Origin: Diacronema lutheri
Taxonomy: Eukaryota; Haptophyta; Pavlovophyceae; Pavlovales; Pavlovaceae
Assembly: GCA_019448385.1 (NCBI GenBank)
Contig: JAGTXO010000015.1
Location: 826,147 to 890,146, forward strand
Direction: 5' to 3'
DNA length: 64,000 bases
Position numbers and translations under genes: made by a program. Positions 1 to 7,229 of the stretch are shown piece by piece. The notes below the pieces were generated by a model. That model ran no database searches, was not told the DNA's origin, and worked only from the letters and a program-made list of their open reading frames with translations. Each line of letters opens with the position of its first letter. Positions within the stretch are counted from its first letter, which is position 1.

Positions 1-987
1 GGCCCTCACGTGCCTTTGAGCGGTGGCGAGGCGGTAGAGGCGCACGGCCTCCGCCCGGTCCTGCGGCACGCCCTCGCCCATAATATAGCAACCGCCCAGG
101 TTGAACTGCGCGTCGGCATGGTTCTGCTCGGCGGCGAGGCGGTAGAGGCGCACGGCCTCCGCCTGGTCCTGCGGCACGCCCACGCCGCTGTCGTAGCAAA
201 TGCCCAGGTTGAACTGCGCGTCGGCATGCTTCTGCTCGGCGGCGAGGCGGAAGAGGCGCGCGGCCTCTGCCCAGTCCTGCGGCACGCCCTCGCCCCTATG
301 GTAGCAGATGCCCAGGTGGAAGTGCGCGTTGGCATGCTTCTGCTCGGCGGCGAGGCGGTAGAGGCGCACGGCCTCCGCCCAGTCCTGCGGCACGCCCTCG
401 CCCCTATGGTAGCAGATGCCCAGGTGGAACTGCGCGTCGGCATGCTTCTGCTCGGCGGCGAGGCGGTAGAGGCGCACGGCCTCCGCCTGGTCCTGCGGCA
501 CGCCCTCGCCCCTGTCATAGCAACTGCCCAGGCTGAACTGCGCGGAGGCATGCTTCTGCTCGGCGGCGAGGCGGAAGAGGCGCGCGGCCTCCGACCAGTC
601 CTGCGGCACGCCCTCGCCCACACAGTAGCAGACGCCCAGGCTGAACTGCGCGTCGGTGTGCTTCTGCTCGGCGGCGAGGCGGTAGAGGCGCGCGGCCTCC
701 GCCTGGTCCTGCGGCACGCCCTCGCCCCTACCGTAGCAGATGCCCAGGCTGAACTGCGCGTCGGCGTGCTTTTGCTCGGCGGCGAGGCGGAAAAGGCGCG
801 CGGCCTCCGCCCGGTCCTGCGGCACACCCTCGCCTCTTTGGTAGCAAACGCCCAGGCTGAACTGCGCGTCGGCATTCTTCTTCTCGGCGGCGAGGCAATA
901 GAGGCGCGCGGCCTTCGCCTGGTCCTGCGGCACGCCCCTGCCTCGCACGGGGCGGTGGAACAGCGCCTCCGATTTCGCCCTCTCCAT
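1..987 (-). CDS. Sel1-like repeat protein (partial, continues off the left edge)
   Basis: The minus frame is open from an ATG at 987 through base 1 (329 codons). After a short N-terminus it is nine near-identical 36-residue Sel1-like repeats with a 108-base DNA period; each carries a GVPQD motif and a core like RLYRLAAEQKHADAQF followed by LGxCY. Sel1 repeats are TPR-like alpha/alpha hairpins that scaffold protein complexes; no enzymatic domain is visible. No signal peptide is seen. The C-terminus lies outside the window. The near-identity of the units at DNA level points to recent unequal exchange or conversion, so copy number may vary between strains or assemblies. A large open frame on the opposite strand across the repeats is a shadow. 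Confidence 0.85.
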   Translation of the reverse strand, partial: MERAKSEALFHRPVRGRGVPQDQAKAARLYCLAAEKKNADAQFSLGVCYQRGEGVPQDRAEAARLFRLAAEQKHADAQFSLGICYGRGEGVPQDQAEAARLYRLAAEQKHTDAQFSLGVCYCVGEGVPQDWSEAARLFRLAAEQKHASAQFSLGSCYDRGEGVPQDQAEAVRLYRLAAEQKHADAQFHLGICYHRGEGVPQDWAEAVRLYRLAAEQKHANAHFHLGICYHRGEGVPQDWAEAARLFRLAAEQKHADAQFNLGICYDSGVGVPQDQAEAVRLYRLAAEQNHADAQFNLGGCYIMGEGVPQDRAEAVRLYRLATAQRHVRA

Positions 988-1137
988 CCCCTACCCCAGC
1001 AAGTAGCAACCCACGTCGTGACGTACCCAAACCGTGATGAATTAACGACTAATGAGGCTAATGAGGCTAGTGTGGCAATCAATGGGGCCGTTCCCGCCAA
1101 AAAAATCGAAGTTGTGATCCTTCTAGAGGACTTCAAG

Positions 1138-2130
1138 ATGCGGCTGGCCGTGTCGCTCGTTTTTTGCGCCTGCGCGCTCGCGGATGCCGTGCTACTGCGA
1201 GGTGATGCCGGCGGCGCGTACGTGGCACATTTGCAGCGCTCGTTTGTGCACCGTCGCGCGCGCGTGCTCGCTCTCCTTCCCGCGAGCGCTGCGCTTGACG
1301 GCGCGCCACCCCTGGCCGACGTGGCAGCTGCGTGCTCGTCCCTGGCGCGGGCGTACACGGACGAGCTTTCCGCGCAGCCGCTTCTGACACACGTCGGCAC
1401 TGCGATGGTGCTCTCTCTTGCCGGCGACGCGTGCTCGCAGCTCGCCACCGCGCCCCTCGCGTACGACGTGCGACGCGGAGCGTCGATGGGCGCGTTCGCC
1501 GCGCTGTACACCGGCCTGTTCCAGGCGTGGTGGTTCGACCAGCTCAACCATGCGCTGCCGGGCGGTGGCTCTGGCATTGAATCGCTCTGTGCGGCCGTCG
1601 TGAAGATGTCCGCATGCCAGTTTTGCACCATCCCTCTCCTCTATTTGCCGCTCCTCTTCGGCGTGCAAGGCGTCGTGCGCGGCCTCGGCTGGGAGCGGAC
1701 CATCGCCCACGCCAAGCAGAGCTTTTGGCCGTTGCTGCAGCGCAACTGGGCCTTTTGGGTGCCGCTGCAGACCGTCCAGTTTGCGCTCGTGCCGACGGAG
1801 TGGCAGCTGCTCTTCGTTTGCACCGCCGCGCTCGCGTGGGCCGCAGCCCTTTCGGCCGCAGCCGAGCCGGCGAACCTCAGCTCAGCAGAGCCAAGCGCCG
1901 CGAGCAGCATGGGCACGCCGAGCGACCTCGACGCATGGGATCAGGAGGAGGTCGACACGGTCATGCGCACGTGGGCCCGCCGCCCGTCCAGTCTGCGGGC
2001 GCAGCCCACCCTCAGCACGGCCCGAGCTGCGCGCAGAATTGTGCAGCCACGGGCGCAGGCTGCTCGCACGCCCGCTGGCAGCGCGGGCGCTTTCTCTCGG
2101 ACGCAGGCCTCTGATGAGGGTGGGCGTTGA
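1138..2130 (+). CDS. Mpv17/PMP22-family membrane protein
   Basis: 330 residues from the ATG at 1138; in-frame sequence upstream belongs to the antisense of the Sel1 gene, so this methionine is preferred. The family signatures are present: a YTDELSAQPLLTHV start of the Mpv17 fold, a GDACSQ segment, and late in the domain NWAFWVPLQTVQF followed by LVPTEWQLLFV. Mpv17 proteins are small four-helix channels of the inner mitochondrial, peroxisomal or plastid membrane. The N-terminus (MRLAVSLVFCACALADA) is signal-like, so plastid or secretory routing is possible. A Ser/Ala/Arg-rich tail of about 90 residues follows the domain. The stop is only 17 bases from the stop of the convergent transporter gene. 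Confidence 0.8.
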   Translation: MRLAVSLVFCACALADAVLLRGDAGGAYVAHLQRSFVHRRARVLALLPASAALDGAPPLADVAAACSSLARAYTDELSAQPLLTHVGTAMVLSLAGDACSQLATAPLAYDVRRGASMGAFAALYTGLFQAWWFDQLNHALPGGGSGIESLCAAVVKMSACQFCTIPLLYLPLLFGVQGVVRGLGWERTIAHAKQSFWPLLQRNWAFWVPLQTVQFALVPTEWQLLFVCTAALAWAAALSAAAEPANLSSAEPSAASSMGTPSDLDAWDQEEVDTVMRTWARRPSSLRAQPTLSTARAARRIVQPRAQAARTPAGSAGAFSRTQASDEGGR

Positions 2131-2147
2131 GAACTGAGAGGTACATG

Positions 2148-3377
2148 CTAAACGCGGTTAGGCGTCCGCACGAGGCAGCAGCGCGCATACGCGTACGCGC
2201 CGGCGAGGCTGAGCACGAAGAAGCCGACGACGGCGCCGCCAACGGCGCTGCTGTGATCGCCCAGCCCCTGCACAGCCTGCCATCCGGCGCCTTGCAACGC
2301 GAGCTCCTCCTGCACGATGCCGAGCGCCTGCATGACGCCGACCGCCAGCGCGATCACCGCCGACGAGGCGGTCAGCGCGAGCGAGAACCAGAGCTGCAGC
2401 GCGCGGTCGACGCTGGCCCAGCCGTACGAGTAGAGCATGAGCAGACCGTCCGCCGTGTCGACGAGGCACATGGCCGTCGTGAAGACGAGCGGTAGCACGA
2501 GCGTCGCAGGCCAGGGCACGCCGTCGCCGCGCGTCGGCAGGCCGACGGCGAGCGCGAGGAGCGAGATCTCGATCGCGGTGTCAAAGCCAAGGCCAAAGAG
2601 GAAGCCCACGGGGAAGAGCTTCCACGGCGCGTCGACCGCGCGGAAGATAGCGCGGCAGCACGGCGCGCGCGCGAGGCAGCCCGGCCCGTCGACGCGCACA
2701 TGCGCGCGCGCGCCATCCTCACCCGCCGGCGTCGCGACGACGGTGACGAGATGCGTGTGCGCCAGCTGGCCGTCGTGCGCGTGTGTGACGCGCACCGGCG
2801 AGCTAAGCGTGCCGTGCGCCGCGCGTGGCGACGTAAGCGCGTGCGCGCGCGCGGCAGACCACTCGCGGTAGAGCGCAAGCGCGGTGAGCGCGTTGTACGA
2901 GCCGAAGAGGAGGAGGACAAGCGAGGAGAAGGAGGCGCCAAAGAGGCCGCCGTACGCGCCGAACTGAGGCAGCGCCTCCGCGAGCGCGGCGCCCGACCAC
3001 GCGAGCACGATGCACGCGATGCACACGACGAGCGAGTGGCCGAGCGAGAACCAGAAGCCGACGAGCAGCGGCTGCTGCCCGTCGGCAACGAGCTTGCGCG
3101 TCACGTTGTCGATCGCGGCAATGTGGTCCGCGTCGACCGCGTGCCGCAGCCCGAACGAAAGGGCGAGCAGACCGGGCGAGAGCATCGACGGGTACGCCGC
3201 GCTGACCGCGCCGAGCGTCGCGAGCGCCGCCGCGAGCAGGAGCGAGACGAGCACAAGGACGACGGCCACCTTGCGGCGCAGCTGGGCGCCAGCCGGCTTG
3301 GTGGGCACGATCACACCCTCCGCGCCGGCCGCGGCCAGCGTTGGCTGCACCGGGCCGGCCTGCCCGCTCGCGCTCAT
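2148..3377 (-). CDS. Nickel/cobalt transporter, NiCoT (HoxN/NixA) family
   Basis: 409 residues from the ATG at 3377. The protein has many hydrophobic helices and the hallmark second-helix metal-binding motif RHAVDADHIAAIDN, plus LGFDTAIEI further on, where most members have LGFDTATE. NiCoT proteins are eight-helix permeases that take up Ni2+ and/or Co2+. In a photosynthetic flagellate the likely use is nickel for urease or cobalt for cobalamin metabolism, which is inference. A long His-containing loop (around THAHDG and AHTH) lies between the two halves, as in other family members. The gene is head-to-head with the JmjC gene (94 bases between start codons) and tail-to-tail with the Mpv17 gene. 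No intron is needed. Confidence 0.88.
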   Translation of the reverse strand: MSASGQAGPVQPTLAAAGAEGVIVPTKPAGAQLRRKVAVVLVLVSLLLAAALATLGAVSAAYPSMLSPGLLALSFGLRHAVDADHIAAIDNVTRKLVADGQQPLLVGFWFSLGHSLVVCIACIVLAWSGAALAEALPQFGAYGGLFGASFSSLVLLLFGSYNALTALALYREWSAARAHALTSPRAAHGTLSSPVRVTHAHDGQLAHTHLVTVVATPAGEDGARAHVRVDGPGCLARAPCCRAIFRAVDAPWKLFPVGFLFGLGFDTAIEISLLALAVGLPTRGDGVPWPATLVLPLVFTTAMCLVDTADGLLMLYSYGWASVDRALQLWFSLALTASSAVIALAVGVMQALGIVQEELALQGAGWQAVQGLGDHSSAVGGAVVGFFVLSLAGAYAYARCCLVRTPNRV

Positions 3378-3471
3378 CGGCGTCGTGGCCTCGCGGCGAA
3401 GCGCTACGCGCGCTTCTCCGCAGCTTTCAAAGCTGTGCGAGAAGACGGCCCTACTTACCCACACAGTAGTA

Positions 3472-5067
3472 ATGGCGGGGCACCCGCACGGCGTGCTGCC
3501 AGAGGGCCAGCGGCTTGTCGATGGGCATGGGCGCAACCTGCGCGACGGCCTTGGCCCGCTGCTCGGCGCGCTGACTGACGAGCTTCTAGTCCGCACGCTC
3601 GCGCTCCTCGAGCCTCGCGAGCTTGGCGCGCTCGCGCGCGTGTGCCGTGCGCTACACGTGTTCGCGCACGCGGACGACCTCTGGAAGCCGCACGTGCTCG
3701 AGGCGGTGGGTGGCGCATTCGCGTACGAGCACTCGTGGCGATCAACGTACGTGTGCGTCGTCCTGCGCAGGCCCGCGCCCGGCGCCGCGGCGGCCGCGCG
3801 CAGCCGCCACTGGGCGTCGTTGGGATCGGCGCTCTACTCGGACCTTCTCTTCGCGCCGTGGCGGTGCGCGACGCAGCCGCCGCCCGACTGGTGGCTGCGC
3901 ACACCGGCGGGGTGCACGACAATTGAGCGTGTCGACGGCGCCGTGCTCACGCCCGAGCGCTTTGCCACCGAGTACGACGTGCCCGGCCGGCCGGTTGTGC
4001 TCGCGGGGCTCGCAAGCGGCTGGCCGGCGGTACGATCGTGGGCATGCGCGCAGCTGCTGGGCCGGTTTGGCGAGCGCTCGTTCGCCGTCGGCGAGATGCA
4101 GATGCGGCTTTGCGACTTTGTGACGTACGTGCAGCGCAGCACCGACGACCCACCGCTCTATTTGTTCGACAAGAACTTTGGCGCGAGCGCGCCCGAGCTA
4201 TGCGCCGAGTATGACCAGAGCCCCCGCCCGTTCCCTGCAGACCTCCTCGCGCTCCTCGGCACGCACCGGCCCGACTGGCGCTGGCTGATCATCGGCGGCG
4301 CGCGCTCGGGCTCGACCTGGCACGTGGACCCGAACCGCACCTCCGCGTGGAACGCGTGCGTGTGCGGCAGCAAGGCCTGGCTGCTCACGCCGCCGCACGC
4401 GCCGCCGCCGGGCGTGAGCGCGTCCGCCGACGGCGCGACGATCGCGTGCCCCGTCTCGGTCGTCGAGTGGATGTCGGGCTACCTGGCGCAGGCGCGGCGC
4501 GAGCTCGGCACCAACCTGCACGAGGCGCACGTCGGCGCCGGCGACGTGCTGTTCGTGCCGCGCGGCTGGTGGCATTGCGTCCTCAATCTCGAGGCGGGCA
4601 CGGTCGCGGTCACGCACAACTTTGCGTCAGAGGCCAACCTTGCCGAGGTGCTGGCGTACGCGGATCCGGCGGACACGGCGCGCGGCTGCGCGGAAGACCT
4701 GGTCTCGGGCGTGCCCCGCGCCGAGCGCGCCGCGCTGCGCGGACGCCTCATCCGCGCGCTGCGCGAGCACCGGCCCGATGCGCTCGTGCGCGCGACGCGT
4801 CCGGAGGCGGTCGCCGCCGCGCGACTCGCGATCGATGCAGGCCTCGGCCGCACCCGGCGCTCGCCCGCCGCGCGGCCGCACACGGCCTCGCTCTGGGCGC
4901 AGCTCACGCGCGCCGACGGGTGTTCGCGGGTCGGCTCGACGAGCTCGGCGTCCGCGTGCGGTGCGTCAGTCGGTGCAGAGCCTGCGTGCGCGCGCGGGGT
5001 CGAAGCCGCCAGCCGCTCGGCGCCTGGGGGAGAGCCGACGACCACGTTTCAATTTCACTTCATGTAG
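3472..5067 (+). CDS. F-box / JmjC-domain oxygenase, JMJD6-like
   Basis: 531 residues from the ATG at 3472. Residues about 20-65 resemble an F-box (LLVRTLALLEPRELGALARV). The JmjC part has the 2-oxoglutarate/Fe(II) triad: HVD at residues 284-286 in a JMJD6-like WHVDPNRTSAWNA context, and the distal His at 368 in PRGWWHCVLNLEAGT followed by THNF. JMJD6-type enzymes hydroxylate lysyl residues of nuclear and splicing proteins; some also act on arginine. The F-box plus JmjC layout recalls JMJD6-like proteins of fungi, plants and protists. The last 90 residues are low complexity. The ORF is uninterrupted; the pyrimidine-rich bases before the ATG could hide a 5' exon. Confidence 0.85.
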   Translation: MAGHPHGVLPEGQRLVDGHGRNLRDGLGPLLGALTDELLVRTLALLEPRELGALARVCRALHVFAHADDLWKPHVLEAVGGAFAYEHSWRSTYVCVVLRRPAPGAAAAARSRHWASLGSALYSDLLFAPWRCATQPPPDWWLRTPAGCTTIERVDGAVLTPERFATEYDVPGRPVVLAGLASGWPAVRSWACAQLLGRFGERSFAVGEMQMRLCDFVTYVQRSTDDPPLYLFDKNFGASAPELCAEYDQSPRPFPADLLALLGTHRPDWRWLIIGGARSGSTWHVDPNRTSAWNACVCGSKAWLLTPPHAPPPGVSASADGATIACPVSVVEWMSGYLAQARRELGTNLHEAHVGAGDVLFVPRGWWHCVLNLEAGTVAVTHNFASEANLAEVLAYADPADTARGCAEDLVSGVPRAERAALRGRLIRALREHRPDALVRATRPEAVAAARLAIDAGLGRTRRSPAARPHTASLWAQLTRADGCSRVGSTSSASACGASVGAEPACARGVEAASRSAPGGEPTTTFQFHFM

Positions 5068-5093
5068 GCCTCGCCGCCCTTGGGGCGGGGCGA

Positions 5094-5121
5094 GGGGGGG
5101 GGGGGGGGGGGGGGGGGGGGG
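5094..5121. repeat. G28 homopolymer
   Basis: An uninterrupted run of 28 G in the short gap between two convergent stop codons (5067 and 5128). It is C on the strand of the gene that ends at 5128. Length is likely unstable and hard to sequence. Confidence 0.95.
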
Positions 5122-5127
5122 CTGCCG

Positions 5128-6153
5128 TCAGAAGACCACCTCAACGGCGCGCGCCCTCTTTGCGGGGCGCGCGCCCGCCTTAGCGCCGCGCGGCGCTGGC
5201 GGCTGGCCGGAGGCTGGCAGGTCGTCGCCGCCAGCGCCAGGCGCAGCGGGCCCGATGCCCGCGAGCTCCTCGGGCAGCGCGTCCGCGTCGGGCTCGGTGG
5301 CGTCCGCCGCGCCGCGCGCCCGCTTGGCCTTGCCGCCCTTTGCCCCTTTTGCCTCCACCGGCCCGGCGTAGGCGCTCAGCTCGGCGAGCGCGGCGTCGCC
5401 TCCAGCGAGCAGCGCGCGCGCGGCGGGTAGGAGCGACTCCTCGCGCGTGGAGACGCCCGCCTTGCGCCGCGCGGGCGTGCCCGGCGCGTCGGTGCGCGCG
5501 AGCGTGCACGTGCCCTGCTCCGCGTCGCGCGGGCCGATCTCGACGCGCGTGAGCACGCCGCGGAACTCCCACGCGGCAAACTTTTGGCCGGGCGTCTTTT
5601 CAAATGAGAGGTCGAGCTCGCACGCGATGCCCGCGCTCGTGAGCACGGCGTGCGCGGCATGGGCGGCGGTCACGACGCGCAGCTTGTCCTCCTTGTGCGC
5701 CTTCCAGTAGATCGGGATGATCACGAGCTCGGGCTGTGGGACGGCGGGCGCGCCGGCGCCGGTGCCGTCGCCATCCGTCGACGAGCCGCGGCCCGCGCCG
5801 CGCCCGCGGCCAGCGCCGCGGCCGCCAGTCCGCCCGTCACTCGCCTGCGCCGGTCCAGCGCCACGCCCGCCATCGCCGCGCCCCGCGCCGCGGCCGCCGC
5901 CACGGCCGCCACGGCCCGAACCCGGCGCGTCGGGCGCGCCGGGCTTGCCGGCGGCGGCGGCGGCGGCGGCGGCAGCGCGCGCCTTTTTCCGCTCCTGCCG
6001 CTTGATTGCCTTCGCCGAGACGTAGGTGCCGCCCGCGGCGCGCTTCTCGAGGGCGGCAAGCCGCTTTTCTCGCTGCTCCTCGCGCCGCGCGCGCTCGCTC
6101 GGCGTGAGCGACGCCTGATCCGCGGGCGTGCGCTTCTTCTTCGAGCCGGCCAT
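5128..6153 (-). CDS. Stand-alone anticodon-binding domain protein (prolyl-tRNA-synthetase-like)
   Basis: 341 residues from the ATG at 6153. Residues 1-65 are highly basic (GSKKKRTP, then KAIKRQERKKAR), residues 66-130 are Ala then Gly/Arg (RGG-like), and residues about 143-222 form a class II tRNA-synthetase anticodon-binding fold: VIIPIYWKA, KTPGQKFAAWEFRGV, then VEIGPRD. The last block strongly resembles ProRS (TPGWKFNHWE, IEIGPRD). No class II catalytic motifs are present, so it is not a synthetase. Such free domains can bind tRNA or act as accessory or regulatory subunits; which applies here is unknown. The RGG-type linker suggests RNA binding. It is head-to-head with the plastid-type gene, 49 bases between ATGs. 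Confidence 0.75.
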   Translation of the reverse strand: MAGSKKKRTPADQASLTPSERARREEQREKRLAALEKRAAGGTYVSAKAIKRQERKKARAAAAAAAAAGKPGAPDAPGSGRGGRGGGRGAGRGDGGRGAGPAQASDGRTGGRGAGRGRGAGRGSSTDGDGTGAGAPAVPQPELVIIPIYWKAHKEDKLRVVTAAHAAHAVLTSAGIACELDLSFEKTPGQKFAAWEFRGVLTRVEIGPRDAEQGTCTLARTDAPGTPARRKAGVSTREESLLPAARALLAGGDAALAELSAYAGPVEAKGAKGGKAKRARGAADATEPDADALPEELAGIGPAAPGAGGDDLPASGQPPAPRGAKAGARPAKRARAVEVVF

Positions 6154-6202
6154 CGAGGCACGTCGCGCAGCGGAAGTCGGAAACGTCCACTGGGACGGGC
6201 GA

Positions 6203-7012
6203 ATGGCGGCAGGGCGCATCGCTGCTGCCTTGTGCGTCGTCTCGGTCGTCTCGGGCGGGCACGCGGGCACGCGCGCGGTGCGCGCCCGTGCCGTCAACGC
6301 CCGCTCGCAGCGAGTCCGCAGCGTGAGCGAAGGCGAGCCACCGCGCTTCTCGCTCGGTGGCGCGCCGAGCGCGCGCGAGGAGGACGGCGACGCGGCTCGG
6401 CCGAGCGCGGCGCGCGCGCGCAGCCGAGCGCCGATCGGCTCGCGGGCCACGCTGTCGTGGACGGACGCAGGCACGCTGCTCGTTGACATCCCTGCAGAAA
6501 TCGCCGTCTCCGACAACTCGAGTTCGGTCGCGATCGAAAGCGTGGCGAGCGCCGCGGTGCTCGCGGTCGTCGGCCGCTTCACGGCAGCGGCGCTCGGCAC
6601 GGCGAGCGTCGGCGCGGTGGCCTTCACGGTGCCATTCTGGATCGTGGGCGTGGAGCTCGCGCGGGATCGCGTGGTCGTGCCGCTGCTCCGACAGTCCGTC
6701 TCGATCGGCGCTCACGCGTACTTCGTGCGTTGGCAGCTGCCCGGCGGGTGGACGGTGCGCGAGCGCTCGGGCGCGACGGCCGACCTGCAGGGCGTGGAGC
6801 TGCTGCGCGTGCCGCGCGAGGACCATACGGCTGAGTGCCTTGCGCTCTTTGCGCGCGGCAACCAACGCTGGCTGCTCGGGTGCGGGCTGGGCGCGGACGA
6901 GCTGCGCTTCCTGTGCGAGCAGCTGAACGCGCACATCGCGGCTGCCGACGCGCATGCCAAGTGGCGCGAGGAGCGGCGACTGCGAGGGCCAGCGGACGAG
7001 GAGTTGATGTGA
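6203..7012 (+). CDS. Putative plastid-targeted membrane protein of cyanobacterial type
   Basis: 269 residues from the ATG at 6203. The N-terminus looks bipartite: a short hydrophobic signal (RIAAALCVVSVVSGGHA) then a basic Ser/Arg stretch, as expected for import into a secondary plastid. The middle has a hydrophobic hairpin (about residues 112-150; VGAVAFTVPFWIVGVELA). It is followed by a beta-rich segment and a C-terminal helix (GLGADELRFLCEQLNAHI). The hairpin-then-beta arrangement, ending with a sentence like 'LxxxEOxWLxxEL', recalls an unnamed domain found in cyanobacterial membrane proteins and at the end of some cyanobacterial kinases. That match is from memory and uncertain. No catalytic motif is recognised. 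Confidence 0.6.
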   Translation: MAAGRIAAALCVVSVVSGGHAGTRAVRARAVNARSQRVRSVSEGEPPRFSLGGAPSAREEDGDAARPSAARARSRAPIGSRATLSWTDAGTLLVDIPAEIAVSDNSSSVAIESVASAAVLAVVGRFTAAALGTASVGAVAFTVPFWIVGVELARDRVVVPLLRQSVSIGAHAYFVRWQLPGGWTVRERSGATADLQGVELLRVPREDHTAECLALFARGNQRWLLGCGLGADELRFLCEQLNAHIAAADAHAKWREERRLRGPADEELM

Positions 7013-7111
7013 CCGACTGCCGGCGCGCCGCAGCCGGGCCCTCGGGCGGCGGATGGGCAGGCGAACTGTCCGAGAATCTTGGCCCCCGGCCCACCTCCAT
7101 GCTTTTCCTCC

Positions 7112-7122
7112 TTTTTAAAATG
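7112..7122 (+). promoter_or_regulatory. AT-rich TATA-like element upstream of the glucanase gene
   Basis: TTTTTAAAATG sits in a pyrimidine-rich patch in otherwise very GC-rich DNA, 108 bases before the chosen ATG at 7230. Position and composition suggest a core promoter, but nothing proves it. Confidence 0.25.
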
Positions 7123-7229
7123 TTTTCCTTTCGCCGATCCCCTCGACGGCCTGGCCTGCACGACGAGTTTGGCCGGCCGCTCGGTGCGTCGGCCGCGTCG
7201 CTCTCCGTGCGCGCGCTCGCGGTCTTCGG

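Noticed and set aside
6-1631. Open frames on both strands over the Sel1 repeats
   Set aside because: They follow the 108-base repeat period and give no recognisable protein. The third minus frame gives clear Sel1 units.
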